This document shows, in pieces, positions 10,397 to 20,156 of a DNA stretch of 64,000 nucleotides. Every line of letters begins with the position of its first letter. Within the stretch, counting starts at the first letter, position 1. A program made the translations under genes and the position numbers. The stretch is taken from positions 1 to 64,000 of the forward strand of contig NZ_LECW02000015.1 of assembly GCF_001042475.2 (NCBI RefSeq), read 5' to 3'. The notes beneath the pieces are model-generated. The model had not been told where the DNA came from. It searched no databases and saw only the letters and a program-made list of their open reading frames with translations. The DNA is from Bacillus glycinifermentans. Lineage in GTDB: Bacteria > Bacillota > Bacilli > Bacillales > Bacillaceae.

Positions 10397-10641
10397 TGAG
10401 TGATCTGCACTTGGAAGAACTGATTGTATCTTTGGTCAAACCGCTTGTGGATCACCCGGATGACATACAGGTATCCAAAGAGGAAAGCGAACGGCGGATC
10501 GTCTTTCGCCTTTCTGTCAACAAAGAGGATACCGGCAAAATCATCGGCAAAAAAGGGCGGACTGCAAGAGCGATACGTTCTGTCGTATTTGCGGCCGGCG
10601 CACAGTCTTCTAAGAAAGTTCAACTAGAGATCGCAGACTAA
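10396..10641 (+). CDS. khpA: KH-domain RNA-binding protein KhpA (YlqC)
   Basis: This 81-residue single type II KH domain protein has the RNA-binding GxxG loop GKKG at residues 51-54 within TGKIIGKKGRTARAI. Family members partner KhpB/Jag and bind RNA in other Firmicutes. The ATG shares its first base with the rpsP stop (TAATG), so translation is coupled to S16. A terminator follows directly. Known as ylqC in B. subtilis. Confidence 0.93.
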
Positions 10642-10672
10642 GGGGAGAGGGTGAAAACCTCCCCCTTTTTTA
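10640..10672 (+). terminator. Intrinsic terminator after khpA
   Basis: A GC-rich imperfect hairpin (G-rich arm near 10641-10652, GAAA-like loop, C-rich arm 10658-10665) is followed by six T residues. It separates rpsP-khpA from ylqD-rimM-trmD. Confidence 0.8.
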
Positions 10673-10778
10673 TCATGTGAGAAACATTAAAACAGATGAC
10701 AGATTCCGCGTCAGTCGGCCAAATCGCGCCGCCGGATATCAGGGAAGAAAAATCACGGGGACAGTAGGTGATGATGCC

Positions 10779-11165
10779 ATGCAAATTATCCAACGTGTTA
10801 CCGTCATGCAGGTTTTAACCGAAAACAGCAAAAAAAAGCTGCTGGCTTCTTTTGAAGAAAGAAAAGAAACCCTTGAGCGCGAATGCAACCAGCTTTATTT
10901 TCAGCTGAGAAAGCACGAAAAAGAACACCACAATCCGGCGGCAACCGAATCGTTCAAAAAAGAAATCGAAAAACGCCAGGATAAAATCAAAATCATCGAT
11001 TTTCAAATCAATCAGATCCACACGCTCCCGCTGGGCAGCGAAGTGAAAGAAAAAGAGATTGATGCTTTAATGGAGATCGAAGTCGGTGACAATTGGCATG
11101 ATATGACAGAGGGTAAAACAATCGTGATTAAAGACGGAATTGTCATTGAAATTCGTCCGAGGTGA
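10779..11165 (+). CDS. ylqD: YlqD-family protein of unknown function
   Basis: A 128-residue, strongly charged protein with a predicted coiled coil (about residues 15-80, rich in Glu, Lys and Gln) and a small C-terminal region. The open frame extends upstream to a GTG at 10677, but the ATG at 10779 has an AGGTGATG SD and gives the N-terminus [13 protein letters not shown] known from B. subtilis YlqD. It precedes rimM; its stop codon lies inside the rimM SD. Function unknown; the setting suggests a link to ribosome maturation, which is inference. Confidence 0.85.
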   Translation: MQIIQRVTVMQVLTENSKKKLLASFEERKETLERECNQLYFQLRKHEKEHHNPAATESFKKEIEKRQDKIKIIDFQINQIHTLPLGSEVKEKEIDALMEIEVGDNWHDMTEGKTIVIKDGIVIEIRPR

Positions 11166-11169
11166 AGAA

Positions 11170-11691
11170 ATGCAGAAACAATGGTTTAATGTAGGGAAAA
11201 TTGTCAATACTCATGGGGTAAAAGGTGAAGTCCGCGTGATTTCGAAAACCGACTTTCCCGAAGAACGGTACAAGCCGGGAAATACGCTCTATTTGTTCAT
11301 GGAGGGAAAAGAGCCTGTTCAGGTGACCGTCGGCTCGCACAGGCTTCACAAACAGTTTCATCTCTTGCAGTTCGAAGAGATCTCCACTTTGACGGAAGCC
11401 GAAACGTTAAAAAACGCCTTGATTAAAGTTCCCGAAGACCAATTAAGCCCATTGGCAGAAGACGAATATTACTTTCATGAAATCATCGGCTGTGACGTTT
11501 TCTCGGAAGAAGGAGATCTGATCGGCAAAGTAAAAGAAATTTTGACTCCCGGTGCAAACGATGTCTGGGTTGTCGGGCGCCAGGGGAAAAAAGACGCGCT
11601 CATCCCTTATATCGATGCCGTCGTCAAAGACATTAACGTCAAAGACAAGACGATCAAGATTCATATCATGGAAGGATTACTTGACGAATGA
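11170..11691 (+). CDS. rimM: 16S rRNA processing and 30S maturation factor RimM
   Basis: RimM helps fold the 30S head and binds S19. The 173 residues hold an N-terminal RimM barrel ([16 protein letters not shown]) and a C-terminal PRC barrel ([17 protein letters not shown]). The ATG at 11170 uses the SD GAGGTGA, which overlaps the ylqD stop; an upstream in-frame GTG at 11140 inside ylqD is less likely. It overlaps trmD by 4 bases. Confidence 0.96.
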   Translation: MQKQWFNVGKIVNTHGVKGEVRVISKTDFPEERYKPGNTLYLFMEGKEPVQVTVGSHRLHKQFHLLQFEEISTLTEAETLKNALIKVPEDQLSPLAEDEYYFHEIIGCDVFSEEGDLIGKVKEILTPGANDVWVVGRQGKKDALIPYIDAVVKDINVKDKTIKIHIMEGLLDE

Positions 11692-12419
11692 GAATTGATT
11701 TTTTAACGCTTTTTCCGGAGATGTTTGAAGGCGTGCTGGGCTCTTCCATTCTGCAAAAAGCCCAAGAAAAAAATGCCGTCGACTTTCACGTAGTGAACTT
11801 TCGTGCTTATTCCGACAATAAGCATCAAACCGTTGACGATTATCCGTACGGCGGTGGCGCGGGAATGGTGTTAAAACCGCAGCCTGTCTTTGATGCGGTC
11901 GAAAAGCTGACAGAAGAAGCAGGCAGATCTCCCAGAATCATCCTCGTCTGCCCCCAAGGCGAGCGCTATACGCAGAAGAAGGCGGAAGAGCTGGCAAAAG
12001 AGGAGCATCTGCTGTTCATTTGCGGCCATTATGAAGGATATGATGAACGGATCAGAGAGCATCTTGCCACAGACGAGATTTCGATCGGGGACTTCGTCCT
12101 GACGGGCGGCGAGCTCCCTGCCATGATGATCGCCGACAGCGTTGTGAGACTTCTGCCGGGCGTGCTCGGCAAGGAAGAGTCGCACCTTGAAGACTCTTTC
12201 AGCACCGGGCTGCTCGAGCACCCTCACTACACGCGGCCGGCGGATTATAAAGGCATGAAGGTGCCGGAAGTTCTCACATCGGGAAACCATGCGAAGATTA
12301 AAGAGTGGAGACGGAAAGAGTCTCTCAAACGGACGTTTTTAAGGCGGCCCGATCTTCTCGAAGACTATCCTTTGTCAGACGAAGAAAGAAAATGGATTTC
12401 AGAGTGGGAAAACCGATAG
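11688..12419 (+). CDS. trmD: tRNA (guanine37-N1)-methyltransferase
   Basis: TrmD methylates G37 next to the anticodon, preventing +1 frameshifts. The 243-residue SPOUT enzyme has the knot region [20 protein letters not shown] and the AdoMet-binding [12 protein letters not shown]. The start overlaps the rimM stop (ATGA). The rimM-trmD-rplS order is widely conserved. The rplS promoter begins directly after its stop. Confidence 0.97.
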   Translation: MRIDFLTLFPEMFEGVLGSSILQKAQEKNAVDFHVVNFRAYSDNKHQTVDDYPYGGGAGMVLKPQPVFDAVEKLTEEAGRSPRIILVCPQGERYTQKKAEELAKEEHLLFICGHYEGYDERIREHLATDEISIGDFVLTGGELPAMMIADSVVRLLPGVLGKEESHLEDSFSTGLLEHPHYTRPADYKGMKVPEVLTSGNHAKIKEWRRKESLKRTFLRRPDLLEDYPLSDEERKWISEWENR

Positions 12420-12425
12420 ATTCTA

Positions 12426-12454
12426 TTGCATGGCGAGAAAAGGTATGATATGAT
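12426..12454 (+). promoter_or_regulatory. Sigma-A promoter for rplS
   Basis: TTGCAT (12426-12431), a 17-base spacer and TATGAT (12449-12454) lie directly after trmD. Transcription would start near 12461 and produce a leader of about 95 bases. Confidence 0.75.
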
Positions 12455-12460
12455 ACTACT

Positions 12461-12904
<444 letters not shown>

Positions 12905-12916
12905 TGATAGCGAACG

Positions 12917-12951
12917 AAAAGAGCTTGTTAACCATAACAAGCTCTTTTTTT
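12917..12951 (+). terminator. Strong intrinsic terminator after rplS
   Basis: A perfect 14-bp stem (12917-12930 with 12935-12948), loop ACCA, and an overlapping run of T residues. Confidence 0.95.
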
Positions 12952-13018
12952 GTAAAAGAAGTATAAAATCATTCTGCCTTTTAAAAGATAGCAGTAACAG
13001 AAGGAAGGTGTCCGTCAT

Positions 13019-13870
13019 ATGGTAATTCAATGGTTTCCCGGGCATATGGCCAAAGCGAGGCGGGAAGTAACGGAAAAGCTGAAACTAATCGACATCGTAT
13101 ATGAGCTGGTAGACGCCAGAATTCCGATGTCTTCGCGAAACCCGATGATCGAAGAGATCCTCAAGAATAAACCGCGAATCATGCTGCTCAATAAAGCGGA
13201 TAAAGCCGATTCCGCGGTGACGAACCAATGGAAAAAGCACTTTGAAGCGGACGGGATTCCCTCCCTTGCGATCAACTCCGTCAACGGCCAGGGGTTAAAT
13301 CAAATCCTGCCGGCTTCAAAAGAGCTGCTTAAAGAAAAATTTGATAAAATGAAAGCAAAAGGCGTAAAGCCCAGGGCGATTCGGGCATTGATCGTCGGCA
13401 TTCCGAACGTCGGCAAGTCGACCTTGATCAACCGGCTCGCCAAAAAGAATATTGCGAAAACCGGCGACAGACCGGGGATTACGACCGCACAGCAATGGGT
13501 GAAAGTCGGAAAAGAGCTTGAACTTCTCGATACGCCGGGCATTTTATGGCCGAAGTTTGAGGATGAGCTCGTCGGATTAAAGCTGGCGGCAACTGGCGCC
13601 ATTAAAGATTCGATCATCAATTTGCAGGATGTCGCGGTTTTCGCTTTGCGCTTTTTGGAAGAGCACTATCCCGACCGCTTAAAAAAGCGCTACGATTTAG
13701 CGGACATTCCGGAAGAGATCGTACGTTTGTTTGATGAGATCGGCAAAAAGCGCGGCTGTCTGATGGCGGGCGGAGAGATTAATTATGACAAAACGACAGA
13801 AGTCATCATCAGGGATATCCGCACCGAAAAATTCGGCCCGCTCTCTTTTGAGAAGCCTATCGACGATTAA
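13019..13870 (+). CDS. rbgA: Ribosome biogenesis GTPase RbgA (YlqF)
   Basis: RbgA is an essential GTPase for a late step of 50S assembly, around L16 incorporation. The 283 residues show the circularly permuted order of this family. G4 NKAD (58-61) comes before the P-loop GIPNVGKS (127-134) and DTPG. The start motif [11 protein letters not shown] is typical. It follows the rplS terminator and precedes rnhB, as in B. subtilis. Confidence 0.97.
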   Translation: MVIQWFPGHMAKARREVTEKLKLIDIVYELVDARIPMSSRNPMIEEILKNKPRIMLLNKADKADSAVTNQWKKHFEADGIPSLAINSVNGQGLNQILPASKELLKEKFDKMKAKGVKPRAIRALIVGIPNVGKSTLINRLAKKNIAKTGDRPGITTAQQWVKVGKELELLDTPGILWPKFEDELVGLKLAATGAIKDSIINLQDVAVFALRFLEEHYPDRLKKRYDLADIPEEIVRLFDEIGKKRGCLMAGGEINYDKTTEVIIRDIRTEKFGPLSFEKPIDD

Positions 13871-13943
13871 GGCGCGCTTTTAAAGAGGCGGGTCTTTATT
13901 TTTGCGGGAGAAGCGCCGATAAGAAAAATAGGGGAGAAGAGAA

Positions 13944-14711
13944 GTGAAACCACTAACCGTAAAAGAAATCAAAGAACATCTTCAATCGGTGAAAGAAGAG
14001 CACGACCCTTTTATCGAGCAGTGTAAAAAAGATGAGAGAAAAAGCGTTCAAGCCCTTGTCAGCGCATGGCTGAAGAAAAACGAAAAGCTCTCGGCCCTGC
14101 GGGAAGAATGGCGGGTGATGACGTCTATGGAGCGGCGTTTAAGAGCGGAGGGCTGCCGTTATATCGCCGGAATAGATGAAGCCGGAAGAGGCCCTTTGGC
14201 AGGCCCTGTCGTGGCTGCCGCCGTCATCTTAAAAGAGGACTGTGAAATACTCGGTTTGACAGATTCCAAAAAGCTGTCAAAGCAAAAAAGGGAAGATTAC
14301 TATTCTTACATTATGGAAGAAGCGGTTGCTGTCGGCGTCGGAATTTGCGATTCAGCCGTGATCGATGACGTGAATATTTACGAAGCGTCGAAGCTTGCGA
14401 TGGTCAAAGCCGTTCAAGCTCTGCCCACGGCCCCAGACTACCTTTTGCTGGACGCGATGTCGCTTCCTTTGGACACGAAGCAGTCCTCGATTATAAAAGG
14501 GGACGCCAAAAGCGCGTCGATCGCCGCCGGCGCATGCATCGCCAAAGTAACGAGAGACAGGCTGATGGACGAATACGCCGCAAGCTATCCGATGTACGGT
14601 TTTGAAAAACATAAAGGCTACGGGACGAAGGAACACCTTGAAGCCCTTGCCAAATACGGACCGTCACCGATTCACCGAAGATCGTTCGCCCCTGTTCAAG
14701 CCTATTTATAA
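13944..14711 (+). CDS. rnhB: Ribonuclease HII
   Basis: RNase HII removes ribonucleotides misincorporated in DNA and RNA-DNA hybrids. The 255-residue protein carries the family signature IAGIDEAGRGPLAGP, with catalytic Asp78 and Glu79, and Asp170 in LLLDAMSL. Translation starts at GTG 13944 with the SD GGGGAG. An N-terminal extension of about 70 residues before the catalytic fold is typical for Bacillus. Confidence 0.97.
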   Translation: MKPLTVKEIKEHLQSVKEEHDPFIEQCKKDERKSVQALVSAWLKKNEKLSALREEWRVMTSMERRLRAEGCRYIAGIDEAGRGPLAGPVVAAAVILKEDCEILGLTDSKKLSKQKREDYYSYIMEEAVAVGVGICDSAVIDDVNIYEASKLAMVKAVQALPTAPDYLLLDAMSLPLDTKQSSIIKGDAKSASIAAGACIAKVTRDRLMDEYAASYPMYGFEKHKGYGTKEHLEALAKYGPSPIHRRSFAPVQAYL

Positions 14712-14729
14712 ATCATAAAAGGGAGCAGG

Positions 14730-16412
14730 ATGCCGGTGATGCTGAACGACATACATAACAGCCTGATAAAACAATTTGAAAAGTCGGATGCTATAAAGCA
14801 GATCATGGGGACGGAGACGGATCAGAAAAGGCTGATGCTCGGAAAGGTTCTGCGTTTCATCAGCGGACAGCTGGCTGAAATACAGATCGGCAATTCGGTG
14901 CTGCAGGGAAAACTGGAAACGCCGCTTGCCGCAAATACATACTACTGGTTTTCTTATGAGAAGAATCCGGATGAACCGGCGGGCCGGCTTCAAGTCGTCG
15001 AGGCGTTTGACCAAAATCCGAAGACGATGCAGGATGCCGCTGTTAAGCTGTTAAACGGACTCTCATTGAAACGTACGAATGAAGCCTTATTTCTGGTCGG
15101 AGCGATGCTGAAAGAACAGCAGCCCATCAAGGAAAACGACTTGAAAGCGGCCGTTAAATGGCTTGAAAATCTGCCGAAATCAGAGGCCCGGAAAGGAACG
15201 GATGCCGTCATGTTTGCGCTGAAGCGCGAGCTGCCGGTTCACCCCGGCGTGCTGGATTCGATCCTAGCCGTCAAAGATCCGGCTCCCCTGCACAAACAGA
15301 TTGCAGAAACTTTTGAGATGATCAATAGGGAGCCCCAGCAAACGGCAAGTATGGAAAAGCTGAAGCAAGCGCTGCTGCCGATTTTGCAGTCGGAAACAGA
15401 GGTTCATGCCGAAAAGCTCATTCAAGTACTGAAAGAGCTCACTGTATCGGCCGGCAAGGACGCGAAGCAAACCGCCCAGCCCCTTCTGCAGGCGGATGCA
15501 CCCGAACGGGGAATTCCTCAGCAATTGCAGGCGGTACAGGAAAGAATAACGGTACAACAGAGACCAGAGAGCCTTGAATCAGCCGCGGAACGCCTGCTCG
15601 CAAAATTGGCCGCACAGGCTGACCATAACGGAACAACCCCCGTTAAAGAGGCGGTAAACTGGATGAAAGCGATCGAAGCTAAACAGCCTGTGGCGCTTCA
15701 CGCCGATCTGGGCGCATTGTCGGAAAACGAGATGGACGTATTGCGGAATGTCATCAGGGAAACAGCGCCTTCATTGACGAATAAAGCGGATGCGCTCGCC
15801 TTCCTTTTTAAAGCGAAAGACCTTTTTGGCGTCAAAGACGAGCTGTCATTCATTAAAGCGCTCGACAGCGGAAGAACCTTGAAAGATGGGGGATTTCACT
15901 CATTAAAGCTGCTTTTGAACGAGATGAGGCATTCGCAGGACTTACCGGCGCCTGTCAGGCAGGAAGCGGAGCAGATCTTTCACCGTTTAAACGGCCAGCT
16001 GTTTCTGCAGCAGGACAATACCGCGCAAAGCCAGCTGTTTCTTTCGTATCCTTTGTTTTCAAAGAACGGGGTTCAGGATTTGACGGTTTTCTTAAAGGGA
16101 AAAAAGAAGGAAGACGGAAAAATCGATCCGTCCCAATGCCGCCTCATGTTTTATCTTCAGTTGGAGGGATTGAAGGAGACGGTTGTCGATTGCTTTATCC
16201 AGCAAAACGTCATGACGGTTACGGTCGAGACCGGCTTTGATTTGGAGCCGCTCATTGAGCCTTTGATCCCCGTCCTGAAAGAAAATGTGAAAGAGCTGGG
16301 CTACAGCCTGTCAAGCGTCACGGCGAAACAGCGCGAAAACATTGAAATCGCGCCGTTTATAGAGCGTCAGTTTGAGCGGGTCACAGAAAGCGCCCTGGAT
16401 GTGAAAATATGA
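14730..16412 (+). CDS. ylqG: YlqG: FliK-like C-terminal domain protein of unknown function
   Basis: This is a 560-residue soluble protein without a signal peptide. Residues 1-450 are Gln/Ala/Leu/Lys-rich and poorly structured-looking. The last ~100 residues (from about the RLMFYLQLEGLKE segment) resemble the Flg_hook domain of flagellar hook-length control protein FliK: a beta pattern followed by a 'LxPxLKxxxxxLGYxL' helix. It overlaps ylqH by 4 bases, and ylqH resembles the FlhB cytoplasmic domain that FliK contacts. The FliK-like call comes from reading, not from a profile search. The ATG at 14730 has a GGGAG SD; ATG 14739 is the alternative. Function unknown. Confidence 0.75.
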   Translation: MPVMLNDIHNSLIKQFEKSDAIKQIMGTETDQKRLMLGKVLRFISGQLAEIQIGNSVLQGKLETPLAANTYYWFSYEKNPDEPAGRLQVVEAFDQNPKTMQDAAVKLLNGLSLKRTNEALFLVGAMLKEQQPIKENDLKAAVKWLENLPKSEARKGTDAVMFALKRELPVHPGVLDSILAVKDPAPLHKQIAETFEMINREPQQTASMEKLKQALLPILQSETEVHAEKLIQVLKELTVSAGKDAKQTAQPLLQADAPERGIPQQLQAVQERITVQQRPESLESAAERLLAKLAAQADHNGTTPVKEAVNWMKAIEAKQPVALHADLGALSENEMDVLRNVIRETAPSLTNKADALAFLFKAKDLFGVKDELSFIKALDSGRTLKDGGFHSLKLLLNEMRHSQDLPAPVRQEAEQIFHRLNGQLFLQQDNTAQSQLFLSYPLFSKNGVQDLTVFLKGKKKEDGKIDPSQCRLMFYLQLEGLKETVVDCFIQQNVMTVTVETGFDLEPLIEPLIPVLKENVKELGYSLSSVTAKQRENIEIAPFIERQFERVTESALDVKI

Positions 16413-16687
16413 AGGAATCTTTATTAAGAAGGGCTGTCGCTCTTCACTATGATGAAATGAAAGACAAGGCGCCGAAAGTCGTTGCCAAGGGATCGGGTCT
16501 GACAGCCGAAAAGATCATTGAAGAAGCGAAAAAAGCGGGCGTTCCGATTCAGGAGGACCCGACGCTTGTCGAATTGATGCGCCATCTGGAGCTTGACGAT
16601 CATATCCCTGAAGCGCTGTATGAAATCGTCGCCGAGATCTTTTCGTTCATCTATACGTTGGATGAAAAAATGAAAATGAGGGAATGA
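16409..16687 (+). CDS. ylqH: YlqH: FlhB C-terminal-domain homologue
   Basis: This 92-residue protein aligns with the cytoplasmic tail of FlhB, the export-switch component encoded at 42999-44078. YlqH AVALHYDE and VVAKGSGL match FlhB AVALKYDE and IVAKGVDL; IPEALYEIVAEIFSFIY matches VPEEFFKAIAEILAYVY. The YlqH sequence starts just after the point equivalent to the FlhB NPTH self-cleavage motif, so it corresponds to the cleaved FlhB-CC fragment alone. There is no membrane segment. It overlaps ylqG by 4 bases. Known as a FlhB-like family; its job in Bacillus is unclear. Confidence 0.85.
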   Translation: MKESLLRRAVALHYDEMKDKAPKVVAKGSGLTAEKIIEEAKKAGVPIQEDPTLVELMRHLELDDHIPEALYEIVAEIFSFIYTLDEKMKMRE

Positions 16688-16722
16688 CCTTTGCGAAAAA
16701 GGCATTCCCTTTATTAATTTTT
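16680..16722 (+). terminator. Intrinsic terminator after ylqH
   Basis: A 7-bp plus 5-bp stem interrupted by a single bulged A (outer arms 16680-16686 and 16703-16709) is followed by a T-rich tail. The ylqH stop codon lies in the left arm. Confidence 0.88.
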
Positions 16723-16784
16723 ATATTTTCAATAAAATAAAAGTTTGAATGTTTAGAAGGATTTTACGATTTCTCATTGAAACC

Positions 16785-16813
16785 TAGACAATCGATCTAT
16801 GATTATATAAAAT
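16785..16813 (+). promoter_or_regulatory. Probable sigma-A promoter for sucCD
   Basis: TAGACA (16785-16790), a 17-base spacer and TAAAAT (16808-16813) lie about 50 bases before sucC. An overlapping TATGAT at 16798 with TTGAAA at 16777 has only a 15-base spacer and is less likely. Confidence 0.6.
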
Positions 16814-16863
16814 GAAAGCGCAGTCTATTTTTATTTTTGCTACATAAGTTAGGAGGATGGGAA

Positions 16864-18024
16864 ATGAATATCCATGAGTACCAAGGGAAAGAGGTCCTCA
16901 GAAAATACGGGGTGACTGTTCCGGAAGGTAAAGTGGCATTTACAGCAGATGAAGCGGTCGAAGCGGCAGAATCACTGTCGGGCCCGGTTTATGTCGTGAA
17001 AGCTCAAATTCATGCAGGCGGCCGCGGCAAAGCAGGAGGGGTAAAAATTGCAAAATCAACAGACGAAGTGAAAGCCTATGCGGAAGAACTGCTGGGGAAA
17101 ACGCTCGTCACTCATCAGACGGGTCCTGACGGCCGTGAAATAAAACGCTTACTTATTGAAGAAGGCTGCGATATTAAAAAGGAATATTACGTCGGGCTTG
17201 TTCTTGACAGGGCGACGTCGCGCATCGTCCTGATGGCTTCTGAAGAAGGCGGAACGGAGATCGAAGAAGTCGCCGAAAAAACGCCGGAAAAAATCGTCAA
17301 AGAAGTCATTGATCCGGCTGTCGGACTGCAAAGCTATCAAGCGAGGAAAATCGCTTTTGCGATCAACATTCCAAAAGAGCTCGTCAACCAGGCTGCGAAA
17401 TTCATGATGGGGCTGTACACTGCTTTTGTTGAAAAGGACTGCTCCATCGCCGAAATCAACCCGCTCGTCGTCACTGGAGACGGGAAGGTCATGGCGCTTG
17501 ACGCAAAGCTCAATTTTGACAGCAATGCTTTATACAGGCAAAAAGACATATTGGAATACAGGGATCTTGATGAAGAAGATCCGAAGGAAATTGAAGCATC
17601 AAAATACGATTTAAGCTATATTTCACTGGACGGCAACATCGGGTGCATGGTCAACGGAGCGGGGCTTGCGATGTCGACCATGGACATCATCAAACACTAT
17701 GGAGGGGAACCGGCCAACTTTCTTGACGTAGGAGGCGGCGCAACAGCCGAAAAGGTAACGGAGGCTTTCAAGATCATCTTGTCTGACCAAAATGTCAAAG
17801 GGATCTTCGTCAACATTTTCGGCGGCATCATGAAGTGTGACGTCATTGCTGAAGGCGTTGTAGAAGCGACAAAACAAGTCGGTTTGACATTGCCGCTTGT
17901 CGTTCGATTGGAAGGAACAAACGTGGATCTCGGCAAGAAGATCCTCGATGAGTCAGGACTCAATATCACGTCAGCGGAATCGATGGCTGACGGCGCGCAG
18001 AAAATCGTATCCTTAGTGAAGTAA
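16864..18024 (+). CDS. sucC: Succinyl-CoA synthetase, beta subunit
   Basis: The beta subunit binds nucleotide and succinate in the TCA-cycle step succinyl-CoA to succinate with ATP or GTP formation. The 386 residues begin [16 protein letters not shown], followed by an ATP-grasp domain ([17 protein letters not shown]) and a ligase domain with [12 protein letters not shown]. The frame is open to an ATG at 16837, but the SD AGGAGG and the family N-terminus set the start at 16864. It forms an operon with sucD 19 bases downstream. Confidence 0.97.
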   Translation: MNIHEYQGKEVLRKYGVTVPEGKVAFTADEAVEAAESLSGPVYVVKAQIHAGGRGKAGGVKIAKSTDEVKAYAEELLGKTLVTHQTGPDGREIKRLLIEEGCDIKKEYYVGLVLDRATSRIVLMASEEGGTEIEEVAEKTPEKIVKEVIDPAVGLQSYQARKIAFAINIPKELVNQAAKFMMGLYTAFVEKDCSIAEINPLVVTGDGKVMALDAKLNFDSNALYRQKDILEYRDLDEEDPKEIEASKYDLSYISLDGNIGCMVNGAGLAMSTMDIIKHYGGEPANFLDVGGGATAEKVTEAFKIILSDQNVKGIFVNIFGGIMKCDVIAEGVVEATKQVGLTLPLVVRLEGTNVDLGKKILDESGLNITSAESMADGAQKIVSLVK

Positions 18025-18043
18025 GAAAGGCAGGGGGACCAAA

Positions 18044-18946
18044 ATGAGTGTATTTATTAATAAAGACACGAAAGTCATTGTACAAGGGATAACAGGTTCA
18101 ACCGCTTTGTTTCATACAAAGCAGATGCTCGAATACGGAACAAAAATCGTCGGCGGTGTAACGCCGGGCAAAGGCGGAACAGAGATTGAAGGGGTGCCTG
18201 TGTTCAATACGGTGGAAGATGCGGTAAACGAAACGGGAGCGACCGCATCTGTCATTTATGTTCCGGCGCCTTTTGCCGCAGACGCGATTATGGAAGCGGT
18301 TGACGCGGAGCTTGAGCTCGTCATCTGCATCACCGAGCATATTCCGGTGCTTGACATGGTAAAAGTGAAACGATTTATGGAAGGCAAGAAAACGCGGCTG
18401 ATCGGGCCGAACTGTCCGGGAGTCATCACGCCTGAGGAATGCAAAATCGGCATCATGCCGGGATACATTCATAAAAAAGGCCATGTCGGAGTCGTGTCGC
18501 GGTCTGGAACGCTTACATATGAAGCGGTTCATCAGCTGTCAGAAGCCGGAGTCGGCCAGTCGACGGCGGTCGGAATCGGCGGAGACCCTGTGAACGGCAC
18601 GAACTTCATCGATGTGCTGAAAGCATTTAATGAAGATCCTGAGACACATGCGGTGATCATGATCGGAGAAATCGGCGGAACAGCCGAAGAAGAAGCGGCA
18701 GAATGGGTAAAAGCAAACATGACCAAACCTGTCGTCGGCTTTATCGGCGGAAAAACGGCGCCTTCCGGAAAGCGGATGGGCCATGCCGGCGCCATCATTT
18801 CCGGAGGAAAAGGCACGGCTGACGAAAAGATTAAAACGATGAATGCTTGCGGAATCGAAGTCGCGGAAACACCTTCAGTCATGGGCGAAACGCTGATTAA
18901 GGTCCTGAAGGAAAAAGGACTTTACGAAACCTGCAAGACACATTGA
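18044..18946 (+). CDS. sucD: Succinyl-CoA synthetase, alpha subunit
   Basis: The alpha subunit binds CoA and carries the phosphohistidine, His247 in GHAGAI. The 300-residue protein has the N-terminal CoA-binding Rossmann fold ([15 protein letters not shown]) and the conserved GPNCPGVI. It works as a heterodimer with SucC. A terminator follows immediately. Confidence 0.98.
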   Translation: MSVFINKDTKVIVQGITGSTALFHTKQMLEYGTKIVGGVTPGKGGTEIEGVPVFNTVEDAVNETGATASVIYVPAPFAADAIMEAVDAELELVICITEHIPVLDMVKVKRFMEGKKTRLIGPNCPGVITPEECKIGIMPGYIHKKGHVGVVSRSGTLTYEAVHQLSEAGVGQSTAVGIGGDPVNGTNFIDVLKAFNEDPETHAVIMIGEIGGTAEEEAAEWVKANMTKPVVGFIGGKTAPSGKRMGHAGAIISGGKGTADEKIKTMNACGIEVAETPSVMGETLIKVLKEKGLYETCKTH

Positions 18947-18959
18947 TTTATCGTCCCTT

Positions 18960-18997
18960 AGCGGGAATAGTCCGAACGGTCTATTCCTGCTTTTTTA
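18960..18997 (+). terminator. Intrinsic terminator after sucD
   Basis: An 11-bp stem (18960-18970 with 18981-18991, one G-U) and six T residues. Confidence 0.92.
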
Positions 18998-19050
18998 TCA
19001 TGGAGATATCGTACGATACTTTCAGATCACTTTATAATGGAGGTTTTCGA

Positions 19051-19953
19051 ATGAATGACAAGTGCGGGCTTTTGATATTGCTTCGCCTGTACGGCAACCT
19101 TTCCCCTTCCCTCTTATTTAAATGGTGGAAGGAAGACCCGTCCTTATCGCTTACGGAAGAAAAGAGCCACCCTCTAAAAAAGCTGTCATCGAAAAGCATA
19201 GACGTCGGAGCCATCCGAAAGCTGGCCGAAAAAGAGCTGCCGAACGTAAAGCGGATCATCGCAAGCTACCGCGAAAACGGAATCAGCGTGATCGCGATTT
19301 CGTCCCCTGAATATCCACCCCTGCTGAAAACGATCCACGACCCGCCTCCCGTTCTTTTTCTCAAAGGAAACAAAACCCTTCTTTATGAAAAAAGGCTCAT
19401 CGGTATTGTGGGAACCCGAAATCCTTCAGCGTACGGCGAAAATGCGGCTTCCTACTTTGCCAGAGCGCTCAGCAAAAAAGAATGGACAATCGTCAGCGGG
19501 CTTGCCAAAGGGATCGACGGTCACGCCCATCGGGAGACGATCCGTTCAAAAGGAAGAACGATCGGCGTCATCGCCGGCGGATTCAACTGCATATATCCTC
19601 GTGAAAACCGTCTGCTTGCCCAACAGATGGCTGAAAGCCATCTTCTGGTGTCAGAGCACCTTCCCGATGCAAAACCTCAAAAATGGCACTTTCCGCTGCG
19701 AAATCGGCTGATCAGCGGCTTAACAGAAGGAGTCGTCGTCATTCAGGGCAAGGAAAAAAGCGGCTCGCTCATTACCGCCTATCAGGCGCTCGAACAAGGC
19801 AGGGAAGTATTTGCGGTGCCGGGTTCAATATTTGACGAAAATTCAAAAGGACCGGCCGGGCTGATCCAGGAAGGAGCGAAACTCGTCGCAAGCGTAGACG
19901 ATATTCTCGGTGAGCTTTCGGGATTTCAGGCTCGTTATACGGAATCCGTTTAG
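19051..19953 (+). CDS. dprA: DNA processing protein DprA/Smf
   Basis: DprA binds incoming single-stranded DNA and loads RecA during transformation. The 300-residue protein has an N-terminal helical region and a central Rossmann-like domain with GIVGTRNPSAYG, VSGLAKGIDGHAH, GVIAGGF and GSLITAYQALEQGREVFAVPGS, all typical. The frame extends upstream to 18943 inside sucD, but the SD GGAGG before ATG 19051 and family length favour 19051. The sucCD-dprA-topA order matches B. subtilis. No confident promoter was found; ComK control in B. subtilis is established, but I did not identify a K-box. Confidence 0.94.
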   Translation: MNDKCGLLILLRLYGNLSPSLLFKWWKEDPSLSLTEEKSHPLKKLSSKSIDVGAIRKLAEKELPNVKRIIASYRENGISVIAISSPEYPPLLKTIHDPPPVLFLKGNKTLLYEKRLIGIVGTRNPSAYGENAASYFARALSKKEWTIVSGLAKGIDGHAHRETIRSKGRTIGVIAGGFNCIYPRENRLLAQQMAESHLLVSEHLPDAKPQKWHFPLRNRLISGLTEGVVVIQGKEKSGSLITAYQALEQGREVFAVPGSIFDENSKGPAGLIQEGAKLVASVDDILGELSGFQARYTESV

Positions 19954-19962
19954 AATTATCGT

Positions 19963-19992
19963 TTGACAAACCGTATATGAATATTTAATAAT
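19963..19992 (+). promoter_or_regulatory. Possible promoter for topA
   Basis: A consensus -35 TTGACA (19963-19968) has AT-rich -10 candidates TAATAA (19986-19991) or AATAAT (19987-19992). Transcription from here would give a leader of about 155 bases. Confidence 0.5.
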
Positions 19993-19997
19993 AGTGA

Positions 19998-20156
19998 GGA
20001 TTTCAAGTTTAAACGCTTTAATCAGCGTTCATCATATAAAAGGAAATAAATCAGACGTTTTTAATCAGCATCATGACTATATAAACGGCGATTATGATGA
20101 ATATAATAAAAAGGCTAAATTGATAAGAGAGAACACCTCTTGAGGGGGATAATGTG
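19998..20156 (+). other. Long AT-rich untranslated leader upstream of topA
   Basis: Between dprA and topA lie about 200 bases with no gene. They contain a 6-bp hairpin (20012-20017 with 20024-20029), two copies of the 9-mer TTAATCAGC (20018-20026 and 20061-20069) and a 7-bp stem (20070-20076 with 20092-20098). No T-box or known riboswitch core was recognised. Confidence 0.4.

Noticed and set aside
10677..10778. Upstream extension of ylqD to a GTG
   Set aside because: It starts at the tail of the khpA terminator and has no SD; ATG 10779 fits the family.
19033..19038. Perfect TATAAT before dprA
   Set aside because: It abuts the GGAGG Shine-Dalgarno, so a transcript would start after the SD; no -35 is present.
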